64,000 bases of DNA from Leptonema sp964619535 (GTDB lineage: Bacteria > Spirochaetota > Leptospiria > Leptospirales > Leptonemataceae). The translations under genes and the position numbers were made by a program. This document shows positions 7,815-15,574 of the stretch, in pieces. How positions within the stretch are numbered: position 1 is the stretch's first letter; each line of letters begins with the position of its first letter. The stretch covers positions 134,130-198,129 of the forward strand of contig CAZUEX010000005.1 of the NCBI GenBank assembly GCA_964619535.1, written 5' to 3'. The notes under the pieces are model-generated. The model searched no databases and had not been told where the DNA came from. It was given only the letters and a program-made list of their open reading frames with translations.

Positions 7815-8793
7815 GCGACATAATAAAATTATAGGGACATTTGGGTATGCGACAGTAACGGTATTATGTCGCGTGTGAGGTGTTGCGCGCCGGAGCGTCG
7901 GTAAGTGGTAGGGTAGGCCGCTATGCGACATAATAAAATTATGGGAACATTTTAGGTACGCGACAGTAATGGTATTATGTCGCGCTGCTTTGTGTCGTTG
8001 TTTGTGACGTTGAGTCGTTTGGAAGGAGTGCTATGCGACATAATAAAATTATGGGGGTATTCCGGGATGCGACAGTAACGGGATTATGTCGCGTAACTTT
8101 GTGTCGTCGTTTGTGACGTTGAGTCGTTTGGAAGGAGTACTATGCGACATAATAAAATTATGGGAACATTTTAGGTACGCGACAGTAATGGTATTATGTC
8201 GTGCTTCTTTGTGCTGTCATTCGCAATGTTCAGCAGTTTAGAGGGAGTGCTAGGCGACGTAATAAGATTATAGGGACATTCAGGAATACGACAGTAATAG
8301 TATTATGTCGTGTAAATTTACATCCCACTTTTGCATATAGCGCGCTTTAACGTCTCGCTTATGGTGTGCCGGGTCCCGGAACCTCGGACATAGGTAATGC
8401 TTCAGGGTGGGCTGCTACACGACATAATAAGATTATGGGAACATTTTAGATATGCGACAGTAACTGTATTATGTCGCGCGTGTGAGGTGTCGCGCTACGT
8501 GACATAATATGATTATGGTTGCATTCAGATATGCGACAGTAACGAGATTATGTCGCGGTCGTGAGGTGTCGCGCCCCAGAGCTTGGGAATAGGTAAGTTG
8601 TAGGGTGATAGGCTACGCGACATAATAAAATTATGGGGCCATTCAAGTATGCGACAGTAACGGTATTATGTCGGGGTCGTGAGGTGGCGGGTCCCGGAAC
8701 GTCGGGAACAGGTAGCTCGAAGGGTGGGGCGCTACGTGACATAATATGATTATGGTTGCATTCAAGTATGCGACAGTAACGGGATTATGTCGC
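7815..8793. repeat. Array of nine 58-59 bp palindromic units
   Basis: Nine copies lie at 7815-7872, 7925-7983, 8035-8092, 8144-8202, 8254-8311, 8419-8477, 8499-8556, 8617-8674 and 8736-8793. Each begins with GCGACATAAT (arm A) and ends with ATTATGTCGC (arm C), a perfect 10-bp inverted repeat in the best copies. A third word, GCGACAGTAAT (arm B), sits about 24 bp from the right end. It is arm A with one inserted G and can also pair with arm C, closing a tight hairpin with a 3-nt loop. The first five copies recur every 109-110 bp; later spacings are 165, 80, 118 and 119. Spacers fall into two related families rather than being unique. No gene-like reading frame explains the region, and I see nothing definite in 8794-8926. 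Confidence 0.95.
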
Positions 8794-8926
8794 GCAGGTA
8801 TGCACCCCTTTTGTTGGCACCTGGCACCCCCAAACCCCGCGCGCATCCATGCCGCCCGGCGCATGTCAATAGAGCATTTAGGCGGCCAGCAGCAAAGGAT
8901 CACGGATGGCCGCCAATGCCTCTGTC

Positions 8927-9379
8927 CTACTTTTCGGGATTTGGGATTCTTGCATCTACAAAGGCGACAACAGGAACTGTTTTTTTGCGTCCTTGTATTG
9001 TCTCGTATCGAAAGGTTGTAACGTAGACAGCGCATTTCCCTTCGGGAGGAACGATGATCTGATCATCATAGTATATCTTCCCTTTCTGCTTTGGTATGGC
9101 AACCGTGTAGCCGAAACAACTCCAATCGTCGCTAAATGAAGCGGATCGTTTACAAACCGATGCCAGAGCCAGATCATCCGTAACCTGAAAGACCTCGAAA
9201 GCTTCTACGTCTTCACATCGGGGATTCCGAATGAAAGAGGGCCGCACCGGTTCTGGCTTGGGTGCGGGCGCCGGCTGAGCATACTGTGGTCTGCTGTAGT
9301 GGGTGTGTCCTGTTTCGCAGGCGCTGATGGTGACTGCAATGGCCAAAAACAGGATCGTTAATACGAGTTGGTGTCTCAT
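8927..9379 (-). CDS. Hypothetical lipoprotein
   Basis: A 150-residue protein of unknown function. I chose ATG at 9379 over an upstream in-frame start because AGAGGAA lies 6-7 nt before it and it opens a clean lipoprotein signal peptide, MRHQLVLTILF, with the lipobox ISAC. A proline-rich linker (AQPAPAPKPEPVRP) leads into a compact domain with three Cys (NPRCEDVEA, ASVCKRS, WSCFGY), possibly disulfide-bonded outside the cytoplasm. It follows hsdR on the same strand by 34 bp and lies between the restriction island and the repeat array. Confidence 0.65.
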   Translation of the reverse strand: MRHQLVLTILFLAIAVTISACETGHTHYSRPQYAQPAPAPKPEPVRPSFIRNPRCEDVEAFEVFQVTDDLALASVCKRSASFSDDWSCFGYTVAIPKQKGKIYYDDQIIVPPEGKCAVYVTTFRYETIQGRKKTVPVVAFVDARIPNPEK

Positions 9380-9413
9380 AAAGGTTCCTCTTTCTGGTAT
9401 TACAATTCTATTA

Positions 9414-12400
9414 CTAACCAATCTTCCTCTTCTGATCGTTGTTCGCCAGGTCCTCTGCCAATGCTTCTGCCTGCTTCAGAACCGTATCCGTTGCTGCAAG
9501 CTGCAGATCGGGCGGATAACCATACTTGCGCAGTGTTCGCTTGATGATAACGCGAAGTTTTGCTTTGACATTCTCGCGGATAGTCCAGTCGATCGAGGTA
9601 TTCTGTTTTACTGCCCGGAAAAGCTCGGCGGCCAGCTGGCGAAGCTTCTCCTTTTCCATGAGTTCTCTTGCGCTTTCATTATCCGCTACGGCGCAGTAGA
9701 AGGCGTATTCATGAGGCTCCAGCCCGAGCTCTTCAGGCTCTTTATCCTTTTGCTGGATCTCCTTACAGCATTCTATAAGCTCTTCGAGAAATTCAACGTT
9801 GGTGATGGCTTTGTTATGGTAACGTCTGATAGAGGCCTCGAGCATCTCCATCAGGGTTCGGCCCTGGATCAGGTTTCTTTTGGAACGTGCCCGGATCTCG
9901 TCTTTCAGAAGCTTCTTCAGTACCTCTGCAGCAACATTCTTATGCTGCATATTCTTTACTTCCAGTAGAAACTCCTCAGACAAAATGGAAATATCCGGCT
10001 TCTTGATACCGGCAGCATCGAATACGTCGATGACCTGTTCGCTGGTCAGGGCACTGTCGATGACCTGCTTGATTACAGAATCGATGTCTCTGTCTGCGGA
10101 GCCGCCCTTTGCTTCGAACTTCACCAGCCTGGCCTTCACTGCCTGGAAAAATGAGATCTCATCTCGTGCATCCATGGCCTGCTCATGGGGCAGGGCAATG
10201 GAAAAGGCCTTGGAAAGAGCGGTCACCTCTCGAATATAGCGGCTTGCACCGTCTTCCAGTCCGAGAATGTGATCTTCGGCAGTAAGGATGATGCGCAGCT
10301 TTTCGTTCGTGTCGGCCCCGAAGTAGTTTTCATATGCGAAGCCGTGAAACATCTGGCTGACGACTTCAAGCTTTTCAAGCATGACGTCGACGGCCTCCTG
10401 CTGCATGGCAGCTGGATCGCCACGGCCTCCGCTTTCAGAGTAGAATTTCAGGGCCTCCTTTAGATCAGAGGCAATGCCAAGATAGTCGACAATGAGGCCG
10501 CCTTCTTTATCGCGATACACCCGGTTCACCCGTGCAATGGCCTGCATCAGGTTGTGGCCCTTCATCGGCTTATCGATATACATCGTATTGAGAATCGGTG
10601 CATCGAAGCCGGTCAGCCACATGTCGCGAACGATGACGATCTTCAGCGCATCGTCCGGATCCTGAAGCCTTCGGGCAAGGGCACGACGCTGTTCCTTGGT
10701 GGTGCGGTACCTGTTCAGCTCCGGGCCATCAGAGGAAGACGTCGTCATCACAACCTTGATACAGCCTTTGTCCAGGTCGTCGTGATGCCATTCAGGCCGC
10801 AGGGCGATGATCTCCTGATAGAGCTGGGCAGCGATACGCCGGGACATGGCCACCACCATGGCCTTACCATTGGAACCGATCTGCCTGTTTTCGAAGTGGG
10901 TAACGATGTCCGAGGCAACGCGGGCAATCCTTTCTCTTGCGCCGATCAGCGCTTCAAGCCGGGTCCATTTGCTTTTTGCCTGTTGCGAAGCATCGTTATC
11001 GTCTTCGCCCAGCTCGTCATCCAGCTCCTTGATGATCTTCTTGCCTTCTTCGCTGAGGTTGATTTTTGCAAGCCTGCTTTCATAGAAGATGCGAACCGTT
11101 GCACCGTCCTCTACGGCCTGGGCAATGTCGTAGATGTCGATATAGTTACCGAAAACGGCAGGCGTGTTCACGTCATCCTTCTCAATGGGCGTTCCTGTGA
11201 ATCCAAGATAGGTTGCATTCGGAAGGGCATCGCGCATATACTTGGCAAAGCCGTAGACCGTCTTTTTGCCGATGACGTTGCGCTCTGCATCCTTTGCATC
11301 GACGACCTTTGCCTTGAAGCCATACTGCGTGCGGTGTGCTTCATCGGCGATGACGACAATGTTCTCTCTATCAGAAAGCTTTTCGAAGACGTTGCCTTCT
11401 TCGGGCAGGAACTTCTGGATGGTCGTAAAGATCACCCCTCCGGAGGCCACCTTGAGAAGCTCCTTTAGATGGCGCCTGTCCCTGGCCTGCACGGGCTCCT
11501 GACGCAGCAGCTGGCGGGATGCTGCAAACGTATCGAAGAGCTGATCATCGAGATCGTTTCGGTCCGTGATAACGACGATGGTCGGATTGTTCAGGGAAAG
11601 GACAATCTTCCCCGCATAAAAGACCATAGAAAGGGATTTGCCCGATCCCTGGGTATGCCATACAACGCCGGCCTTACGATCGCCTCGCTTCTGCTTCTGC
11701 ACGCCCGGCAGCCCGTAGTGCTCGGGCTTTTCAGCAACGTCTGCCGGCCACAGGGCTTCGTTATCGATTCCTGCTGCGCGAAGCGTCGACAGGACGGCCC
11801 GGTTTACGGCATAGTACTGATGATAGGCAGCCAGCTTCTTGACGATCTCTGTCTGTGTAAGGCCGCTTTTTTCGTCCGTACGGCTCGTCTTTTCAAAGAC
11901 GATGAAATGGCGCAGCAGATCAAGAAGCGTGTGTTTGTTAAGCATCCCCGCTATGAGGGTGTCAATCTGTGGCGTCAGGTGCGATGCCTTTCGCAGGCCG
12001 TCAGAAGACTTCCAGGCCATGAATCGCGAGAAGCCGGCCGAAATCGTGCCTGCCTTTGCCTCATGACCGTCCGACAGAACCACAAAGCCGTTATACGTAA
12101 AAAGCGATGGGATGGCCTCTTTGTAGGTCTGTATCTGCCGAAAGGCCGCTTTGATGTCAGCTGTTTCAGAGGCCGGATTCTTCAACTCGATTACAACAAG
12201 CGGCAGACCATTCACAAAGAGGACGAGATCGGGCCGCTTGCTGACGTTGTTCTCAACCACCGTGAACTGGTCGATGACCTTGAAGTCATTGTTTTCGGGA
12301 TTCTCAAAGTCAACAAGCCGCACATAGTCGCCTCGCTCTACACCATTCCGCTTTACCGTCACCGGGATGCCCTCTGTAAGTAAACGGTGAAAGGTTTCGT

Positions 12401-12701
12401 TGTTAACGATCAGGTCCGGTGAGCCAATCCGTTCGATTTCTTTCACGGCTGCCTCTCTGCCATCTTCAGGAATCGTCGGGTTTAGCCGCGCAACGCAGTC
12501 CCTGAGAATCTCTGATAGCAGCACCTCGCCGTAATCCGCTCTGGTCCAGCCAGGCGAGTCTTCGGCATCGGGGGCAATGGCCGGTCCGGATATGTGTTCG
12601 TAACCATGCTCCTTGAGCATGTCGATGACCATATCTTCAACGGCAGATTCGCTCAGGGTGTTGTTCTGGGTTTTATCGGAATAAGTAATATTGTCAGCCA
12701 T
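9414..12701 (-). CDS. hsdR: Type I restriction enzyme, motor/nuclease subunit HsdR
   Basis: A 1095-residue subunit that translocates DNA and cuts it when the complex meets an unmethylated target. The N-terminal nuclease domain has PDLVLFVNGLPLVVIELKNP, a PD-(D/E)xK motif (ELK). The superfamily 2 motor has Walker A HTQGSGKSLSM, the DEAH-type box ADEAHRTQYGF and motif III GFTGTP, followed by the RecA2 segment WLTGFDAPILNTMYIDKPMKG and QAIARVNRVY. The length is normal and the frame intact. It is the distal hsd gene, separated from hsdS by a two-gene cassette and 183 bp. Confidence 0.97.
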   Translation of the reverse strand: MADNITYSDKTQNNTLSESAVEDMVIDMLKEHGYEHISGPAIAPDAEDSPGWTRADYGEVLLSEILRDCVARLNPTIPEDGREAAVKEIERIGSPDLIVNNETFHRLLTEGIPVTVKRNGVERGDYVRLVDFENPENNDFKVIDQFTVVENNVSKRPDLVLFVNGLPLVVIELKNPASETADIKAAFRQIQTYKEAIPSLFTYNGFVVLSDGHEAKAGTISAGFSRFMAWKSSDGLRKASHLTPQIDTLIAGMLNKHTLLDLLRHFIVFEKTSRTDEKSGLTQTEIVKKLAAYHQYYAVNRAVLSTLRAAGIDNEALWPADVAEKPEHYGLPGVQKQKRGDRKAGVVWHTQGSGKSLSMVFYAGKIVLSLNNPTIVVITDRNDLDDQLFDTFAASRQLLRQEPVQARDRRHLKELLKVASGGVIFTTIQKFLPEEGNVFEKLSDRENIVVIADEAHRTQYGFKAKVVDAKDAERNVIGKKTVYGFAKYMRDALPNATYLGFTGTPIEKDDVNTPAVFGNYIDIYDIAQAVEDGATVRIFYESRLAKINLSEEGKKIIKELDDELGEDDNDASQQAKSKWTRLEALIGARERIARVASDIVTHFENRQIGSNGKAMVVAMSRRIAAQLYQEIIALRPEWHHDDLDKGCIKVVMTTSSSDGPELNRYRTTKEQRRALARRLQDPDDALKIVIVRDMWLTGFDAPILNTMYIDKPMKGHNLMQAIARVNRVYRDKEGGLIVDYLGIASDLKEALKFYSESGGRGDPAAMQQEAVDVMLEKLEVVSQMFHGFAYENYFGADTNEKLRIILTAEDHILGLEDGASRYIREVTALSKAFSIALPHEQAMDARDEISFFQAVKARLVKFEAKGGSADRDIDSVIKQVIDSALTSEQVIDVFDAAGIKKPDISILSEEFLLEVKNMQHKNVAAEVLKKLLKDEIRARSKRNLIQGRTLMEMLEASIRRYHNKAITNVEFLEELIECCKEIQQKDKEPEELGLEPHEYAFYCAVADNESARELMEKEKLRQLAAELFRAVKQNTSIDWTIRENVKAKLRVIIKRTLRKYGYPPDLQLAATDTVLKQAEALAEDLANNDQKRKIG

Positions 12702-12857
12702 TGCCGCTACCGTATGCCTGTTCAGGATGAGTCCTTCTCTGGCAATATTTTATCCGGTCATTCTCAGATGCAATCCTTTTGAGCATTTATGGAAAAAGCG
12801 GTGTTGCTGAACGATAAGTTAAACTCCGGCGAATTATCCTGAGAATTTTGAGCCTCC

Positions 12858-12883
12858 CGTGATCTGCCAGCTGGCACGGCACG
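12858..12883. promoter_or_regulatory. Palindrome between the nuclease-like gene and hsdR
   Basis: The perfect 12-bp palindrome TGCCAGCTGGCA (12865-12876) is flanked symmetrically, three bases out, by CGTG on the left and CACG on the right. It sits immediately after the stop codon of the nuclease-like gene, upstream of hsdR. There is no T-run, so an operator or RNA stem is as likely as a terminator. Confidence 0.45.
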
Positions 12884-12884
12884 T

Positions 12885-13376
12885 TTACTGGATTATGCCG
12901 CGTTCTCGAGCCATATCTTCATTGATGGCTACAATGGAATCGATCAGAAGTGTTTTTTGTACATGACTGAGCTTGCTCTGTATTGCTTCCGTTGCTGGCT
13001 GCAGCCATTCTCGGTTGAAGTTCTTGATAATGTAAAAGCATCTTATCCTGGGTGGGGCTTTAAAGTTGCTTACCATCAGGTTGGCAGGGATGAACGGATT
13101 CTTGTAGGGGCGCCCGATCTGGAGTCCGAGGTAAAGCAGGATACTATTTAAGAACTTTTCGTAGGCGGCCGTCGCCGCTTTCTTTACATCGCCCGGTTTG
13201 TCCGGATGCGGGAATGACCTTTTGGCTTCAATAAAAACGACGGCGTTCTTTATGCGAACCACAGCCTCGCAGATCTTTACGCCGGTGCCGACTTCTCTAT
13301 AGAGCTGGGTCCGCTCAATGCGGAAGCAATCTTCATCGCGAAAAGAAAATACCATATCAGAGTCTTCGAATCTCAT
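12885..13376 (-). CDS. Putative small nuclease of an R-linked cassette
   Basis: A 163-residue protein I cannot assign by name. It contains VVRIKNAVVFIEAKRSF (about residues 40-56), where a hydrophobic strand ends in E-A-K, the pattern of a PD-(D/E)xK nuclease core; an acidic residue precedes it in KICEAVV. That reading is inference. The start codon overlaps the stop of the upstream ATPase as ATGA (13373-13376), so the two are translationally coupled and probably act together. Both sit between hsdS and hsdR. A non-nuclease partner of the ATPase is possible. Confidence 0.6.
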   Translation of the reverse strand: MRFEDSDMVFSFRDEDCFRIERTQLYREVGTGVKICEAVVRIKNAVVFIEAKRSFPHPDKPGDVKKAATAAYEKFLNSILLYLGLQIGRPYKNPFIPANLMVSNFKAPPRIRCFYIIKNFNREWLQPATEAIQSKLSHVQKTLLIDSIVAINEDMARERGIIQ

Positions 13377-14383
13377 GAAAAGGCTAGCTCCACTTCTTCT
13401 TCATAGAGGCGAATCGATTCTTCAACGATCGGATTGGCTGGCAATCCCGTCTTGAGGTTTTCATATTGGAGGCCCTGGTCTTTGGTGAACGACAGGAGAG
13501 GAATGTTGTACTGATTCGCTTTTGCTACGAGCATTAGCTTTTTCAGGACGAAGTACGAGTGTGTGGCGATGAAAAACTGAATACCTGTTGTGGATAGAGC
13601 GTAGATGATATCCATGAACTTTGTCAGAGCTTCAGGATGTAGAGCTGATTCTGGCTCATCAATAAAAACAATGGAAGAGGGAGTCAGATAGCGATTGCCG
13701 AGTAACGTATCCAGGATGGACAGCTTTTTGATCCCTTCTGCCACGGCCTGAATGGGGTATTTGCGGTTTCCCTGTTTGTAAATCCATTCGTTATCTTCAT
13801 AGATTACTTTACCATCTATGATATCTGCCAGATCCCTGCGTGCCCTGGCAAATTCTGTATAGTTTTTGCCCTGCTGGGTCGGTATTTCAAGGGCCTTGAC
13901 CAGATCAAGGTAGGTATCATCAAAGCCAAAAACCTGGTCTACCTCACGACTTTTTTTTATCAGCCCGAGCAGTGATAAGACCTCTTTGGCGGGCAGAAAG
14001 ATGGAATTCGTATCTGTTTGCGGAAACGTGGATTGTACATTGTTGACCTGTTTCTCGGTAGAGGTCCCGAATTGAACGTTTAGTTTATGGCCTTCAGTAT
14101 CTACAAAACTGATTTCCGTTCTGTTTGCTCCTTTTGTGACAAGGTCGCCTAACTTAGGAATCTGGAATGTCCAGTAGAGCTTCTCAGAAATGTTGGCGTC
14201 CAGTCCGGACTGGGCGTTCCCGCGTCCTGTAATCTCGATGCATTTGATCAGCGTATAGAGCAGTTTTAGAAGATAGGTTTTTCCGCATGAATTGTTGCCA
14301 ATGACAACATTAATGCCTGAAAGGTCTGTCCACAGCACCTGCGTTAGCGGTCCAAAGCTCTTGATGTCGACTGTCTTTATCAT
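13373..14383 (-). CDS. ABC/OLD-like AAA ATPase inside the hsd island
   Basis: A 336-residue ATPase of the AAA_21/OLD-like branch of the ABC superfamily. The N-terminus MIKTVDIKSFGPL leads to Walker A VIGNNSCGKTYLLKLL (about residue 28). A signature-like AVAEGIKKLSILDTLL and Walker B SIVFIDEPESALHPEAL follow, then the switch histidine in FFIATHSYFVLKKL. Such ATPases commonly pair with a nuclease or other effector in anti-phage modules, and unrelated genes inserted in type I loci are known as R-linked ORFs. The C-terminus carries no Toprim domain, so the activity is expected from its coupled partner at 12885-13376. It lies 96 bp after hsdS. Confidence 0.85.
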   Translation of the reverse strand: MIKTVDIKSFGPLTQVLWTDLSGINVVIGNNSCGKTYLLKLLYTLIKCIEITGRGNAQSGLDANISEKLYWTFQIPKLGDLVTKGANRTEISFVDTEGHKLNVQFGTSTEKQVNNVQSTFPQTDTNSIFLPAKEVLSLLGLIKKSREVDQVFGFDDTYLDLVKALEIPTQQGKNYTEFARARRDLADIIDGKVIYEDNEWIYKQGNRKYPIQAVAEGIKKLSILDTLLGNRYLTPSSIVFIDEPESALHPEALTKFMDIIYALSTTGIQFFIATHSYFVLKKLMLVAKANQYNIPLLSFTKDQGLQYENLKTGLPANPIVEESIRLYEEEVELAFS

Positions 14384-14479
14384 TCTGTTTCCTGCTTACC
14401 TACAGGAGAAGATTCTTCAGACCCTGTAAAGAAGATTTCACTCTAACAGTCAACCATCGTGCCGATATCCACGCCTCTC

Positions 14480-15574
14480 TCATACCTTCACCCTTACTTC
14501 CCCCGACATAAGCTTCGGAAGCAGGGTATCCCTTAGCCTTTCGAGGGTCTGGATCTGGCGGGCGTTGTTGTCCACTTTTGTGAAGATAGTCGCGAATATA
14601 TTCAGTTGTTCGGTTACATCGTATGCGGGTAGTCGTACGATTCTGTCGGCAATCATGCCCTTTGTCAGAAAGTTGACAACAGAGCCTCGGTGGCCCCGCG
14701 TTATTTCCGACAGATGGTGTTTGATGTAAAGATATAAGAAGTCAAACCAAAGTTTATCGTGAGGGATAAGGACGTACGTTCTTTGATAGGCTTCAAATTT
14801 GCCAATGTAGCGTTTAACATTGAAATCACCATTGCCAGCGAGAAGAATGGCGTAGCCTTCGAAACTCCAATTGGGTGCCTTGAGAGTTTTTTGGGAACAG
14901 GTGAAAAACGGATATTCCCCGTCTTCTGTTGCAATGTTTGCATCTTTTTTTCCTGTAATGATAGGGCAGAAATCCTCCAGCTTCCTTTCCTCCCAGCTAT
15001 CATCTGCCTCTTCCACAAACCACTGCCGGAAGAGCGTCTCTGCCATCGCCTCCAGCGTCTTGTTCTGCCGGCGCAGCAGGTCGATCTTGTCATCGAGACT
15101 GGAAAGCACAGATGCAATGGCCTTCTGCTCGGGACGGGGCGGGAGGAGGATGGGGAGTACTGAAGCTTCTGCAAATGTTATTGCCGGCATGGTGGTCGAA
15201 TTTTGATTCGCCAGGAAATATCCTTGAGTAAGTTTTGGTGAGAGCGCGTAAAACAGGAATTTCCGATATGCAACTGCTGGCTCTTGTATGCGGATCTTGA
15301 ATAGGTTGTTCGCTATTGCACCTTCAAATCTGTCGGTGACAATCCCAGGAGAGCCATAGCGAATCATCACGAGATCGCCCTTTTTTACAATAAAACGTGA
15401 GCCCGGGTCGGTAATATATCTCGGTGGTTCAGCCCCGTTACTCGTGATGTCCTTTATGCGAATGAATCTTACAAGACCGGGTTTGTAAGAATATTGTTGG
15501 TCTTCGATAGGCACTTGTATACCTTGACTAAAGGTTGCAAGGTCCCCCAATCTGTATTCCTTCCATCCTTTCAT
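14480..15574 (-). CDS. hsdS: Type I restriction specificity subunit HsdS
   Basis: A 364-residue specificity subunit that reads the bipartite DNA target. It shows the duplicated layout of the family: a first target-recognition domain opening with WKEYRLGDLATFSQGIQ, a long helix from PRPEQKAIASVLSSLDDKI to FRQWF, a second recognition domain, and a closing helix ending LRDTLLPKLMSGEVRV. I place the start at ATG 15574, which overlaps the hsdM stop as TGATG, rather than at a TTG one codon earlier. Recognition domains vary too much to predict the target. Confidence 0.94.
   Translation of the reverse strand: MKGWKEYRLGDLATFSQGIQVPIEDQQYSYKPGLVRFIRIKDITSNGAEPPRYITDPGSRFIVKKGDLVMIRYGSPGIVTDRFEGAIANNLFKIRIQEPAVAYRKFLFYALSPKLTQGYFLANQNSTTMPAITFAEASVLPILLPPRPEQKAIASVLSSLDDKIDLLRRQNKTLEAMAETLFRQWFVEEADDSWEERKLEDFCPIITGKKDANIATEDGEYPFFTCSQKTLKAPNWSFEGYAILLAGNGDFNVKRYIGKFEAYQRTYVLIPHDKLWFDFLYLYIKHHLSEITRGHRGSVVNFLTKGMIADRIVRLPAYDVTEQLNIFATIFTKVDNNARQIQTLERLRDTLLPKLMSGEVRVKV

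Noticed and set aside
7815..8793. CRISPR array
   Set aside because: Repeats are 58-59 bp and imperfect, spacers are related to each other and of variable length (21-107 bp), and no cas gene is nearby.
7815..8793. Integron attC sites with cassettes
   Set aside because: No GTTRRRY/RYYYAAC core motifs, no cassette genes and no integrase.
8548..9035. Minus-strand reading frames across the last array units (up to 130 codons)
   Set aside because: Their repeated peptide is just translation of the palindromic units, the frames overlap the lipoprotein gene, and they have no proper start signal.
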